Assembly: GCA_900318795.1 (NCBI GenBank)
Contig: ONLU01000032.1
Location: 1-32,106, forward strand
Length of the DNA stretch: 32,106 bases
Reading direction: 5' to 3'
Origin: an uncultured Prevotellaceae bacterium
GTDB taxonomy: Bacteria; Bacteroidota; Bacteroidia; Bacteroidales; Bacteroidaceae
In this document: positions 9,142-18,069 of the stretch, piece by piece
Position numbering within the stretch: the first letter of the stretch is position 1
Layout: every line of letters begins with the position of its first letter
Notes under the pieces: generated by a model
Database searches by the model: none
Told to the model about the DNA's origin: nothing
Seen by the model: only the letters and a program-made list of their open reading frames with translations
Position numbers and translations under genes: made by a program

Positions 9142-10029
9142 ATGTCCAGCCATCTCAGCATACTCTATCACGTTGTAGCCTTCCTGGTGGTTACCATCTG
9201 GGGTTCTACGTTTGTGTTCACCAAGCTGTTGCTGCTGGGTGGTCTGACACCAGCTCAGATATTTGTCCTGCGCTTTGTCATTGCCTACCTGATGCTGTTG
9301 GCGTTCTGTCTGTGGCGAGGCATCCGCTGGGTGTCAGATTCATGGAAGGACGAGCTGCTGATGGTGTTCTTAGGACTCACTGGTGGCTCTATGTATTTCC
9401 TGACGGAGAACAGCTCCATGAACTACACTACAACCACCAACACATCGCTCATCGTCAGCATGTGTCCCCTGATAACCACAGCACTGATATGTCTCTTCTA
9501 CAAATCGCAACGTCTGAATCGTCGACAGACGATGGGCTCGCTGATGGCTGCTGTGGGTGTAGCATTGGTGGTGATGAATGGTCACTTTGTGCTCCATCTG
9601 TCGCCACGAGGCGATGCCTTGGCCTTTGGTGCTGCGCTCTGCTGGGCTGTGTACAGCCTGTTGATCATTCCTGCCAACGGCAAGTATGATACTGTGTTCA
9701 TTACGCGCAAAGTATTCTTTTACGGGTTGTTGACGATGATACCTTACTTTATATGGCGACCGGAACTGGGCATACATCTGCTTGTCCGCCAACCAGAGCT
9801 TGTCTGGAATCTGCTGTTCCTTGGCTGTGTGGCCTCCATGCTGTGTTTCCTGGCATGGAACTGGGTGCTCAAGAAGCTGGGCGCTGTCGTGGCTACCAAC
9901 TACGTCTATTTCAATCCTGTCACCACCATCATCTTCGCCTGGTTTATACTGCATGAGCAGATTACGGTTTTCTTTATTCTTGGCACTCTCCTGATACTTG
10001 TAGGCATGTATCTGGCTGACAGGCACTGA
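9142..10029 (+). CDS. EamA/DMT-family permease
   Basis: This 295-residue inner-membrane protein has about ten hydrophobic helices arranged as two EamA repeats. The first starts with FLVVTIWGSTFVFTK and the second with GDALAFGAALCWAVYSLLI. The drug/metabolite transporter superfamily exports amino acids, metabolites or sugars, and the substrate here is unknown. The ATG at 9142 opens directly into the first helix; the longer upstream frame only runs through the preceding gene out of frame and is not real. It lies 16 bases after the UDG-like gene and 45 bases before the AlsT-type symporter. Confidence 0.88.
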   Translation: MSSHLSILYHVVAFLVVTIWGSTFVFTKLLLLGGLTPAQIFVLRFVIAYLMLLAFCLWRGIRWVSDSWKDELLMVFLGLTGGSMYFLTENSSMNYTTTTNTSLIVSMCPLITTALICLFYKSQRLNRRQTMGSLMAAVGVALVVMNGHFVLHLSPRGDALAFGAALCWAVYSLLIIPANGKYDTVFITRKVFFYGLLTMIPYFIWRPELGIHLLVRQPELVWNLLFLGCVASMLCFLAWNWVLKKLGAVVATNYVYFNPVTTIIFAWFILHEQITVFFILGTLLILVGMYLADRH

Positions 10030-10074
10030 TGTTGAATGGATGATTTTTACCTGATCATAAACAAGAAGCTAACG

Positions 10075-11475
10075 ATGAACGAACTGATTACTGAACTGAA
10101 TGATGTGCTTTGGGGCTATTTGCTGGTAGGTGTGCTCATTGCCTGTGGTTTGTGGTTTACGTGGCGTACACGCTTTGTGCAGTTCCGTATGGTGGGTGAG
10201 ATGCTGAGGCTGTTGGGCGACCAGGTTGTTACGTCGCATCAACAAGGCCATCGTCACGTGTCCTCATTCCAAGCCTTTGCCGTCTCAGTAGCCACTCGCG
10301 TAGGGACGGGCAATCTGGCAGGTGTGGCTACAGCCATTGCCGTCGGAGGTCCTGGTGCTGTCTTCTGGATGTGGATGATAGCGCTGATAGGCTCAGCTAC
10401 TGCCTTTGTGGAATCTACGCTGGCTCAGTTGTTCAAGCGGCATCATAGTGATTCGTTCATTGGTGGTCCGGCCTATTATATCAAGAAAGGTCTGCACAAG
10501 AATTGGATGGCTGTCCTTTTTGCCATACTCATCACGCTGACCTTCGGACTGTCCTATAATTCCATCCAGGCAAACACCATCTGTAATGCTATGCAGCAGG
10601 CTTTTGGCTGGTCGCCGCTGTGGGTAGGACTGGCGTTGGCAACATTGGCCCTGCTCATCGTTTTTGGTGGCATTCATCGCATTGCCAGGGTCAGTTCCAT
10701 ACTGGTACCGCTGATGGCTGTCGGCTATTTCCTGCTGGCTGTAGTCATCATTGTCATGAATATCGGGCAGATGCCCCATATCCTGCGCTTAATAGTAGAA
10801 AGTGCATTCGGTCTGGAACAAGCTGTCGGAGGTGGTTTGGGAGCGACGATGATGAACGGTATCAAGCGTGGCCTCTTCTCCAACGAGGCAGGTGAGGGCA
10901 GTGCCCCTAACGTAGCGGCAACAGCTGCTGTCTCTCATCCGGTGAAACAAGGTCTGATTCAGGCGTTGGGCGTTATGACTGATACGCTGTTTGTGTGTTC
11001 GTGTACGGCTTTCATCATTCTGATTAGCGGACTCTACCAGTCGCCAGAAATGAATGGCATTGTGCTGACGCAGTCGGCACTGCAGTCAGAGGTTGGAGCC
11101 ATAGGACCAGTCTTCGTGGCTGTTGCCATCTTGCTCTTTGCGTTCAGCAGCATCATAGGCAACTATTATTATGGTGAAGCTAACATCCGTTTCATGACTG
11201 ACAATCGTTGGGTGCTAACTATCTTCAGAATCTTTTCAGGTGGTGTGGTAGTCATGTTCGGTGCTCTGGCTACCCTTGACCTGGTGTGGAGTCTTGGTGA
11301 CTTGTGTATGGCGATGCTGACGGCCTGCAACCTCATAGCCATTGTGTTGCTGGGACGCTATGCCTTCCGCCTGCTTGACGACTACCGCCAGCAGAAGCGA
11401 CAGGGCATCAAGGAGCCTACGTTTCATCGTAGTCAACTACCAGAGTTGGCTGAAGAATTGGAGTGTTGGGATTAA
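10075..11475 (+). CDS. Sodium:alanine/glycine symporter (AGCS family)
   Basis: This 466-residue permease takes up alanine or glycine with Na+. Signature segments are TRVGTGNLAGVATAIAVGG followed by PGAVFWMW (about 95-120), and GLFSNEAGEGSAPNVAATA in the middle, with about eleven hydrophobic helices. The N-terminus MNELITELNDVLWGYLL is the usual family start, so 10075 is chosen over the Met at 10036 that adds 13 atypical residues. It closes a three-gene plus-strand group and converges on the DUF3237 gene. A 13-base direct repeat lies across the convergent ends. Confidence 0.93.
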   Translation: MNELITELNDVLWGYLLVGVLIACGLWFTWRTRFVQFRMVGEMLRLLGDQVVTSHQQGHRHVSSFQAFAVSVATRVGTGNLAGVATAIAVGGPGAVFWMWMIALIGSATAFVESTLAQLFKRHHSDSFIGGPAYYIKKGLHKNWMAVLFAILITLTFGLSYNSIQANTICNAMQQAFGWSPLWVGLALATLALLIVFGGIHRIARVSSILVPLMAVGYFLLAVVIIVMNIGQMPHILRLIVESAFGLEQAVGGGLGATMMNGIKRGLFSNEAGEGSAPNVAATAAVSHPVKQGLIQALGVMTDTLFVCSCTAFIILISGLYQSPEMNGIVLTQSALQSEVGAIGPVFVAVAILLFAFSSIIGNYYYGEANIRFMTDNRWVLTIFRIFSGGVVVMFGALATLDLVWSLGDLCMAMLTACNLIAIVLLGRYAFRLLDDYRQQKRQGIKEPTFHRSQLPELAEELECWD

Positions 11476-11478
11476 ATC

Positions 11479-11511
11479 ATCACTTGACTTTTCAGGCAAT
11501 CACTTGACTTT
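11479..11511. repeat. Two copies of a 13-bp direct repeat at convergent gene ends
   Basis: ATCACTTGACTTT occurs at 11479-11491 and 11499-11511. The second copy contains the last codons and stop of the minus-strand DUF3237 gene, the first lies just beyond it. It looks like a 20-bp local duplication of the gene's 3' end. Confidence 0.85.
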
Positions 11512-12018
11512 CCATACGTTCAGTATAATCCCCTTGAAGTCTTGCGACCAGTCTGGCTGGCAGACAAAAAGCGCATTGTTCAGCCAGTCGTAGGGACTGT
11601 CCTTGGGAGCCTCGAACTGAGGTGCTGCCTTGAAATAGAAGGTGGGCTGCCCTTGGGCATCCTTGCCGTTGTGGATGATGCCGCGATTGCGTACGTGGAT
11701 GTAGGTACCATCGTGGGTCTGAATACTATAGATAGCCTCCAGTTCTGTGCGACTGCCATCCACGTTGGCCAGCTGATAGTCTGCTCCGCCATTGAGAATG
11801 GTTCCGTGCAACAAAGGACCTTCAAAGGTACCTCCCGTGATAGGGATGACAATGCGACGGCCATGAGGTGTCTCGCCAAGGGTGTAGGTCTGGCCCAGTG
11901 TCACGCGTAGCTGCATGGCGAATTCCAGCTGGGGTGTGTCTTTGGGTGTTGCCACCTGTGCCAGGGCAGGCACGATAAAGGCCATAAGCAGCCACGTGAG
12001 TGAAAGTATTCTCTTCAT
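11500..12018 (-). CDS. DUF3237 family exported protein
   Basis: This 172-residue protein has a signal peptide (residues 1-20, ending ALAQ) and a DUF3237 domain. Marks are GETPHGRRIVIPITGGTFEG, LHGTILNGGADYQL, DGTYIHVRNRGI, the Pro-Phe-Glu segment PQFEAP and the late YDWLNNALFV. The family forms small beta barrels of unknown catalytic role. The longer frame to 12063 overlaps ctpA and lacks a proper export signal, so the Met at 12018 is preferred; it lies 13 bases after the ctpA stop. It is the last gene of the minus-strand group. No function can be proposed from its neighbours. Confidence 0.88.
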   Translation of the reverse strand: MKRILSLTWLLMAFIVPALAQVATPKDTPQLEFAMQLRVTLGQTYTLGETPHGRRIVIPITGGTFEGPLLHGTILNGGADYQLANVDGSRTELEAIYSIQTHDGTYIHVRNRGIIHNGKDAQGQPTFYFKAAPQFEAPKDSPYDWLNNALFVCQPDWSQDFKGIILNVWKVK

Positions 12019-12031
12019 CTTCTTTTCTTTT

Positions 12032-13603
12032 TCACAACAGTTCCAAAGCGCGTTTGACGGCATCGTTCATCTCGTTGATGATAGCAAAGTATTCATCCAT
12101 GCCCCAGAGGTCGCGAGCTACGAGGGCTTTGAGTTGCAGACGCAGGTAGGGCAGTGTCTGCTGGCGTTCCGCCTCGTCCTTGGGGCGTACCTTCTGTTTC
12201 TCGCCTTCAGCAAAGATGTTGTCAATGACCTGTTGGGGAATGTCAAAGCGACTGCGGAAGTCGGCAAAATCCTTGTACTGTCCCTGCAGAATCTTGCGAT
12301 GCTGGTCCACATATCGGAGATTGCCGTTGATGACCATTCCTTTGGCAGACAGTTCCCGATGGTAGCGAGTGTACTTGGTGGTGTCCAAGGGTACGAACTC
12401 GTCAGGCATGATGCCTCCACCTCCATATACCACGCGATGGTTCCTCAGCGTATAGTATTTGAGCGAGTCGGCAAAGTGTACACTGTCTGCAGACATCAGT
12501 TCGCCACTCTTCAGGCGGTTATAGACATCCATGGCATAGTCGCGTCCCTTGCCCTTCTCGTAAGGTTTCTGAATGCAGCGTCCGGAAGGAGTATAGTAAT
12601 GGGCAATGGTCAGTCGGATCATCGAACCGTCAGGCAGGTCTATGGGTCGCTGGACGAGTCCCTTGCCAAAGGTGCGGCGCCCCACTACGATGCCCCGATC
12701 CTGGTCCTGGATGGCTCCAGAGACAATCTCTGCTGCCGAGGCGGTGTAGCTGTCTACGAGCACGATGACTTTGCCTTCTGTAAACAGTCCTCCCCCCTTA
12801 GCCTTGTATTCGGTGCGCTGTGCCTGACGTCCCTCCGTATAGACTATCAGGTCATTGCTCTTCAGGAACTCGTTGGCTATCTGGACAGCAGCGTGCAGGA
12901 ATCCGCCTCCGTTCTCCTGCAGGTCGAGCACCAGTGACTGCATGCCTTGCTTCTTCAGCTTCTTGAGGCTCTCGCAGAACTCGTCGTAGGTGGTAGCACC
13001 GAAGCTGCCAATGCGGATATAGCCTATTTGGGGACGGAGCATGTAGGAAGCATCGATGGAGTGGACAGGAATCTTGTCGCGCACTACAGTGAACAGCAAG
13101 GTGTCTGCTATCTCCCGCCGGACGATGCCCAGGCGGACCTTAGTTCCCTTGGGACCACGCAGACGACGCATGATTTCCTCTTTAGACATCTTGACACCTG
13201 CAATAATAGTGTCGTTAACCTTGACTATGCGGTCGCCAGCCAGGATGCCTACCTTCTCAGAAGGACCGTTGGTGACAGGCTGGATGACCAGCAGGGTGTC
13301 CTCTACCATGTTGAATTGTACACCAATGCCCTCGAAGTTACCCTGCAGGGGTTCGTTGGCTGCTTTTACCTCCTTGGGTGTAAGGTAGCTGCTGTGTGGG
13401 TCCAGTTTTTCCAGCATACCCCGAATGCCGTCTTCTACCAGTTTCTGTTCGTCAACGCTGTCGACATAGAGGTTGTTGATGGCCATTTCGGCAATCTGTA
13501 GCTTGCGCAAAGGAGCGTCGGCTCCCAGGTTGATGCGCATCTGTGCGCTGGCTATCGTGGTAAACAGCGATAGAATTGCTGTAAACAATATGTTTCTATT
13601 CAT
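12032..13603 (-). CDS. ctpA: S41 C-terminal processing peptidase with PDZ domain
   Basis: This 523-residue periplasmic serine protease has a signal peptide (1-20, ending IASA). A PDZ domain follows (about 85-165, [19 protein letters not shown] and GDRIVKVND), then the tail-specific protease core. The Ser-Lys dyad is clear: S289 in YTASAAE and K314 in TFGKG, 25 residues apart as in E. coli Prc. An extra C-terminal region of about 130 residues, rich in charged residues, follows as in Bacteroidetes members. The frame extends upstream into parE, but the Met at 13603 or 13609 gives the signal peptide; it overlaps the parE end by 8 bases, so translation is probably coupled. These proteases trim cell-envelope proteins. 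Confidence 0.92.
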   Translation of the reverse strand: MNRNILFTAILSLFTTIASAQMRINLGADAPLRKLQIAEMAINNLYVDSVDEQKLVEDGIRGMLEKLDPHSSYLTPKEVKAANEPLQGNFEGIGVQFNMVEDTLLVIQPVTNGPSEKVGILAGDRIVKVNDTIIAGVKMSKEEIMRRLRGPKGTKVRLGIVRREIADTLLFTVVRDKIPVHSIDASYMLRPQIGYIRIGSFGATTYDEFCESLKKLKKQGMQSLVLDLQENGGGFLHAAVQIANEFLKSNDLIVYTEGRQAQRTEYKAKGGGLFTEGKVIVLVDSYTASAAEIVSGAIQDQDRGIVVGRRTFGKGLVQRPIDLPDGSMIRLTIAHYYTPSGRCIQKPYEKGKGRDYAMDVYNRLKSGELMSADSVHFADSLKYYTLRNHRVVYGGGGIMPDEFVPLDTTKYTRYHRELSAKGMVINGNLRYVDQHRKILQGQYKDFADFRSRFDIPQQVIDNIFAEGEKQKVRPKDEAERQQTLPYLRLQLKALVARDLWGMDEYFAIINEMNDAVKRALELL

Positions 13604-15533
13604 AGTCATAGTCTTCAGGCTTGTCTTCTTCGATGACGAGGTTGTCGATGATGAAGTTCTGGCGCTCCATGGTGTTCTTGCCCATATAGTATTCAAGCAG
13701 TTTCTGCACCTGGTCGTTCTTGTGCAGGGTGACCTGTTCCAGTCGGATGTCCGGACCAATGAATCCTGCAAACTCCTCTGGCGAAATTTCACCCAGTCCC
13801 TTGAATCGGGTGATTTCCGGGTCGGGTCCCAAGTCCTGGATGGCTGTCACGCGCTCTTCTTCGCTGTAGCAGTAACGAGTGACAAAGTCGCCTTTCTTGC
13901 CATCGTCCCTCATGACCTTGTTACGGATTTTGGTACGCTTGTTGCGGACGCGGAACAGCGGGGTCTGTAGCACATAGACATGACCTTTCTTGATGAGTTC
14001 CGGGAAGAACTGCAGGAAGAAGGTGATGATCAGCAGTCGGATGTGCATGCCGTCGACATCGGCATCAGTAGCCACGATGACCTTGTTATAGCGCAGGGTA
14101 TCCAGTCCTTCCTCGATGTCGAGGGCAGCTTGTAGCAGGTTGAATTCCTCGTTCTCGTAGACCACCTTCTTGGTCAGTCCGAACGAGTTGAGTGGCTTGC
14201 CTCGCAGTGAGAAGACAGCCTGTGTGTTGACATCGCGGCTCTTGGTGATGCTTCCGCTGGCTGAGTCGCCCTCGGTAATGAAGATGCACGACTCCTCCTT
14301 GCGTTCGTTCTTCGCATCGGAAAAGTGGATACGGCAGTCGCGCAACTTGCGATTGTGCAGGTTGGCTTTTTTGGCTCGCTCACGAGCCAGTTTTGTGACG
14401 CCAGCCATCGCCTTGCGCTCGCGCTCGCTCTCCTTGATTTTGCCTTCGATGACCTCGGTAACATCCTGGTGGATATGCAGGTAGTTGTCTACCTGTTGCT
14501 TGATGAAGTCGCCCACATATTTGTTGATGGTATCGCCATCGGGAGCCATCTGGGTAGAGCCTAACTTGATTTTGGTCTGGCTTTCGAAAACAGGTTCCTC
14601 GACATTGATGGCAATGGCTGCTACGATACCTGTGCGGATGTCTCCGTATTCATACTTGCCAAAGAACTCCTTGATGGTCTTGGCAATGTGCTCCTTGAAG
14701 GCACTCTGGTGGGTTCCGCCTTGGGTGGTATGTTGTCCGTTGACGAACGAGTAGTATTCTTCGCCATACTGGTTGGCATGGGTGAAGGCTATCTCAATGT
14801 CGTCGCCTTTCAGGTGGATGATAGGGTAGAGGGCATCGTTGGTCATACGGTCCTTCAACAAGTCTTCCAATCCATGACGTGACAGGATGCGACGGTTGTT
14901 GTACATGATGGCCAGTCCCGTGTTCAGGTAGGTATAGTTGCGCAACATGTTCTCCACGATGTCGTCGTGGAAGGAATATTCCTTGAAGAGCGTGTTGTCA
15001 GGCTCGAAATAGATGTAGGTTCCGTTTTCGTCCTGCGAGGCTTCTGTCACGTCACTCTGCAGGATGCCTTTCTCAAAGACAGCACGACGGACTTTGCCCT
15101 CGCGATAGCTGGCCACCTCGAAGTGGGTGCTGAGGGCGTTGACAGCCTTGACACCGACACCATTCAGTCCCACAGACTTCTTGAAGGCCTTTGAGTCATA
15201 CTTACCTCCCGTGTTGAGTACGCTGACCGCTTCGATAAGCTTGCCCTGTGGGATGCCTCGTCCATAGTCGCGGACAGAGACGCGCAGGTTGTCCTCGATA
15301 TTGATTTCGATGCGGTCGCCCGCATTCATCTTGAATTCGTCGATGGAGTTGTCTATCACTTCCTTGAGCAGTACGTAGATACCGTCTTCGGGCAGTGAGC
15401 CGTCACCCAGTCGTCCGATGTACATGCCAGGACGCGTACGGACGTGCTCCATGTCGCTGAGATGCCGGATGTTGTCATCCGTATAGGCTACTTGTTCCAG
15501 GTTTTGTTCGTTGATGTTATTGTCTTCGTTCAT
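13596..15533 (-). CDS. parE: DNA topoisomerase IV subunit B
   Basis: This 645-residue ATPase subunit of a type IIA topoisomerase works with ParC to unlink daughter chromosomes. The GHKL ATPase domain shows [17 protein letters not shown] and [14 protein letters not shown]. The transducer carries a QTKIKLGS Lys loop. The TOPRIM domain has EGDSASG, then [13 protein letters not shown] for metal binding, and RFKGLGE near the end. The length and the lack of a GyrB-type insertion favour ParE over GyrB. parC is not adjacent. The ATG at 15533 overlaps the GNAT-like stop as ATGA, which sets this start over the one six codons earlier. ctpA overlaps its 3' end. Confidence 0.93.
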   Translation of the reverse strand: MNEDNNINEQNLEQVAYTDDNIRHLSDMEHVRTRPGMYIGRLGDGSLPEDGIYVLLKEVIDNSIDEFKMNAGDRIEINIEDNLRVSVRDYGRGIPQGKLIEAVSVLNTGGKYDSKAFKKSVGLNGVGVKAVNALSTHFEVASYREGKVRRAVFEKGILQSDVTEASQDENGTYIYFEPDNTLFKEYSFHDDIVENMLRNYTYLNTGLAIMYNNRRILSRHGLEDLLKDRMTNDALYPIIHLKGDDIEIAFTHANQYGEEYYSFVNGQHTTQGGTHQSAFKEHIAKTIKEFFGKYEYGDIRTGIVAAIAINVEEPVFESQTKIKLGSTQMAPDGDTINKYVGDFIKQQVDNYLHIHQDVTEVIEGKIKESERERKAMAGVTKLARERAKKANLHNRKLRDCRIHFSDAKNERKEESCIFITEGDSASGSITKSRDVNTQAVFSLRGKPLNSFGLTKKVVYENEEFNLLQAALDIEEGLDTLRYNKVIVATDADVDGMHIRLLIITFFLQFFPELIKKGHVYVLQTPLFRVRNKRTKIRNKVMRDDGKKGDFVTRYCYSEEERVTAIQDLGPDPEITRFKGLGEISPEEFAGFIGPDIRLEQVTLHKNDQVQKLLEYYMGKNTMERQNFIIDNLVIEEDKPEDYDYE

Positions 15534-16684
15534 AAGTTCTTCTGATAGCACCTGCGGCGCTTATGTTGTTCATGTTCAAGATATTGCCATTGGCTCTGTA
15601 CTTTCTCGTTGGTCTCCATCTCCACGTTGGTCTCGCCCCACTTGAAGCCGTATTTTTGGTAGTGAGGTATGAGGTCGTAGAAGAGCAGTGCATTGGCGCC
15701 CTTCTGCTGGTATTCTGGCAGAATGCCGATGAGCATCAGGTCCAGACACTCAGCCTTGTGGAACTTCAGGGCTCGCAGGCAGTGCCACCAGCCAAAGGGC
15801 CACAGGCGCCCGTTCTTACACTTCTGCAGGGCACGGGTCATGTTGGTGATGCTGATGCCCACGCCAATGAGTTTGTGGTCGGGGGTGTTCCAGTCCTCTA
15901 TGAGGCAGATCATATCCATGTCGAGCATGGGGAAGTACATCTTCAGGTACTCGTCAATCTGGGCCTCCGTCATCTGCGAGAAGCCGTATATGTTCTGGTA
16001 CGACTTGTTGACGACATCGAGCACCTTGCGTCCGTACTGCTCCTTGCCCAACACCTGACTGCGCTTGGGGTGAAGGGTGTGCAGGTTGTAGCGCTTCTTC
16101 ACCATTTCAGCCACTTTCTTGTATTTCTCAGGCATACCGTCCTTAGGCACGATGAGTTTGTACTCTACGTAGTCGTTATCCTTTTCCCAGCCCCCTAGCT
16201 GCTCCATGTGCTGTGGGTAGTAAGGGTAGTTGTAGATGGTAGCCATTGTGCCCAATTGGTCGAAACCTTCGATGAGCATGCCCTCGGGATCCATATCTGT
16301 GAATCCTAAAGGCCCGACTATCTTTGTCATTCCTTTAGAGCGGCCCCATTGTTCTACAGCGTCGAACAAGGCACGGCTGACCTCCAAGTCATTGATAAAG
16401 TCAATCCATCCAAAGCGTACGCTGCTGGTTTTCCAAGCCTCGTTGGCCCTGTGGTTGATGATGCCGGCAATGCGCCCTACCACTTTTCCGTCCTTGTAGG
16501 CCAGGAAATACTCGGCTTCGCAGAACTCGAAAGCCGAGTTTTTGTTCTTGCTCAGCGTATGGAGTTCATCTCTGTACAGGTTGGGAGCATCGTATTCATT
16601 GCCCCGATATAAGTCATAGTGAAATTGTATGAAGGTGTCAAGTTCCTTCTTGTTGTTAACCTTGCGAATCTCTACTGATGGCAT
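15530..16684 (-). CDS. GNAT-fold acyltransferase-like protein
   Basis: This 384-residue cytoplasmic protein belongs to a Bacteroidetes family usually annotated as N-acetyltransferase or hypothetical. The N-terminal third has GNAT-like features ([22 protein letters not shown]). The C-terminal part carries [20 protein letters not shown], which resembles the acetyl-CoA binding Q/R-x-x-G-x-G/A loop. The substrate is unknown. The start is set at the Met at 16684 because the promoter box ends at 16708: the Met at 16699 would leave almost no leader, and the Met at 16822 lies upstream of the promoter. Its stop overlaps parE as ATGA, so the gene leads a GNAT, parE, ctpA, DUF3237 operon. Confidence 0.75.
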   Translation of the reverse strand: MPSVEIRKVNNKKELDTFIQFHYDLYRGNEYDAPNLYRDELHTLSKNKNSAFEFCEAEYFLAYKDGKVVGRIAGIINHRANEAWKTSSVRFGWIDFINDLEVSRALFDAVEQWGRSKGMTKIVGPLGFTDMDPEGMLIEGFDQLGTMATIYNYPYYPQHMEQLGGWEKDNDYVEYKLIVPKDGMPEKYKKVAEMVKKRYNLHTLHPKRSQVLGKEQYGRKVLDVVNKSYQNIYGFSQMTEAQIDEYLKMYFPMLDMDMICLIEDWNTPDHKLIGVGISITNMTRALQKCKNGRLWPFGWWHCLRALKFHKAECLDLMLIGILPEYQQKGANALLFYDLIPHYQKYGFKWGETNVEMETNEKVQSQWQYLEHEQHKRRRCYQKNL

Positions 16685-16707
16685 ATCTCTTTGTTTCATT
16701 AATTGTG

Positions 16708-16739
16708 CAAAGATAGGGAAAAAGCCCGAGATGCCCAAA
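16708..16739 (-). promoter_or_regulatory. Consensus promoter for the GNAT-parE-ctpA operon
   Basis: On the minus strand TTTG (16739-16736), exactly 20 bases, then TATCTTTG (16715-16708) followed by CAC. This is a full match in both elements and spacing. It lies just downstream of the THUMP-like MTase stop, so the parE operon is transcribed independently of that gene. Confidence 0.85.
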
Positions 16740-16742
16740 TCT

Positions 16743-17966
16743 TTAACTAATTTTACGGCAAATAAAGAGTTTGTGTTCCCCTTTCGATGTAGTAGTGGCG
16801 AAAATGTAAACACTGCCACCATCCTTGAGTTTTAATTTCTTGCGAAGCTGGTCGGCAGAGAGCGGAAAGTTGCGCACGGCGATGTTGGCCTGCCCTATGT
16901 CAGCCAAAGCAGTCTTCAGCTCTTGTTTGTTCATCGACGAAACACAGTCAATCCGGAAACCTCGTCCGGGGAAATCGCTGATGTCCTCAGAGGCGAGATA
17001 CAGGTGAGAGTTCTGTGCTACTTGCTGAACGGGAAATCTTTCCTCCAGCGCATCAAAACATCCCGCCTTCATCAGCGAGGCATTAGGTTCGTAGAGGTAG
17101 GTAGCCTCCTCCAGGCCCGTCAAAGATTCCCAGGCAGGGAATGTATTGTTCCCAGGCAGGGAATATTTTTTTTCCAGGCAGGGAATAAAATCGAAGGTTT
17201 TGCCGTTGTTGACACAATACAGGTGTATGTTATCAGCCTTCTCCCTATGGAGCAACACCAAGAGCAGCTCCTTGCACTCGTTGTCAACACTGACTATGTG
17301 GACTTCCGACACATGATGTGGAACGGCTGTTGACGTGCTGTTGAGGTCGCTGACAGCTTTGCGCCAGTCAAGCATGGGCGAAAGTTTCAGGATGACTTTG
17401 TCGGCCTTCTCCATCAGCAAGGGCAGCAGTTCCAACACATTGGGTGTACAGTCCTCTATGCCGTATGTTCGTCCTCCGTGCTCATTGCGCCGGGCAGGGT
17501 CTAGAAAGATGACAGAGACAGGGGAGGTGCGTGTTAGGTATGTTGCTGTATCACAGCAACATACAGTGCAGTCGTGCTTCAGTGTGCGGAAGTTCTCCTT
17601 AGCAATGGCACAGAGTTCCTCGTTTTGTTCTACATAGGTGCGCTGGTGGAAGCCTTGCGACATCCAGTAGAAGTCAACCCCGAAGCCGCCTGTCAGGTCT
17701 ATGAAGGCTTCACCCTCACCAGCCAGCAGTGCTTTGTAACGGGCCGTCTGCTCAGAGGAACATTGCTCCATGTTCAGGTGGGGTGGGTAGACGATGCCCT
17801 CCGTTGCAGCCCATGTGGGTATTTTCCGTCTGGCCGTCTGCCATCCGGCTATCTGCTGCAGGGCTGCAGTCAGGTCGACCTCAGTGTCCTTCCCCCCTTG
17901 CAACGCCAGCTTCCGTACATCGTCGGAAGCATGTTGGCGAACAAAATCCCATGTCTTTTCGTTCAT
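16743..17966 (-). CDS. Class I SAM methyltransferase with THUMP-like domain
   Basis: This 407-residue protein combines a Rossmann methyltransferase (SAM motif FIDLTGGFGVD at 88-98, catalytic-type motif VIFLDPARR at 152-160) with a C-terminal THUMP-like domain (about 305-407, after YLYEPNASLMKAG). The arrangement suggests methylation of a structured RNA, possibly tRNA or rRNA; the target is unknown. The linker at residues 261-281 is encoded by three tandem 22-bp units read in three frames. A second, perfect 27-bp palindrome lies in the codons for about residues 134-143. The Met at 17966 is chosen because the -7 box sits at 17977-17984. The gene is divergent from dapB. Without its repeat insert the protein would match its family well, and I see no sign of decay. 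Confidence 0.87.
   Translation of the reverse strand: MNEKTWDFVRQHASDDVRKLALQGGKDTEVDLTAALQQIAGWQTARRKIPTWAATEGIVYPPHLNMEQCSSEQTARYKALLAGEGEAFIDLTGGFGVDFYWMSQGFHQRTYVEQNEELCAIAKENFRTLKHDCTVCCCDTATYLTRTSPVSVIFLDPARRNEHGGRTYGIEDCTPNVLELLPLLMEKADKVILKLSPMLDWRKAVSDLNSTSTAVPHHVSEVHIVSVDNECKELLLVLLHREKADNIHLYCVNNGKTFDFIPCLEKKYSLPGNNTFPAWESLTGLEEATYLYEPNASLMKAGCFDALEERFPVQQVAQNSHLYLASEDISDFPGRGFRIDCVSSMNKQELKTALADIGQANIAVRNFPLSADQLRKKLKLKDGGSVYIFATTTSKGEHKLFICRKIS
17126..17186. repeat. Three tandem 22-bp palindromic units inside the THUMP-like MTase gene
   Basis: Copies of TTCCCAGGCAGGGAAT start at 17127, 17149 and 17171, the last with one change (TTT for TTC). Arms TTCCC/GGGAA surround the centre AGGCA, and 6-base spacers (GTATTG, ATTTTT) follow. 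On the coding strand the three copies are read as IPCLEK, YSLPGN and FPAWES, one per frame. Confidence 0.95.
17538..17564. repeat. Perfect palindrome, 11-bp arms and 5-base centre, inside the MTase gene
   Basis: GTATGTTGCTG (17538-17548) and CAGCAACATAC (17554-17564) are exact reverse complements around TATCA. It falls in codons for the segment TVCCCDTATYL, just before the DPARR strand. Confidence 0.9.
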
Positions 17967-17976
17967 AAACATGTTG

Positions 17977-17984
17977 CAAAGATA
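17977..17984 (-). promoter_or_regulatory. -7 box for the THUMP-like MTase gene
   Basis: Reads TATCTTTG followed by CAA on the minus strand, 10 bases before the start at 17966. The -33 position falls in the heptamer repeat at 18001-18028. Confidence 0.7.
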
Positions 17985-18000
17985 CAAAATATATTTAAAT

Positions 18001-18028
18001 TATGAACTATGAACTATGAACTATGAAC
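18001..18028. repeat. Four tandem TATGAAC heptamers between divergent promoters
   Basis: Four exact copies of TATGAAC in a row. They fill the place where -33 elements of both the MTase and dapB promoters would lie, 16 bases from the minus -7 box and 9 bases from the plus -7 box. Confidence 0.95.
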
Positions 18029-18037
18029 TATTTTTTG

Positions 18038-18045
18038 TATCTTTG
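18038..18045 (+). promoter_or_regulatory. -7 box for dapB
   Basis: TATCTTTG followed by CAG, 24 bases upstream of the dapB ATG. The -33 spot reads TATG from the repeat rather than TTTG. Confidence 0.7.
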
Positions 18046-18069
18046 CAGCGTATTAATACATGACAGATT

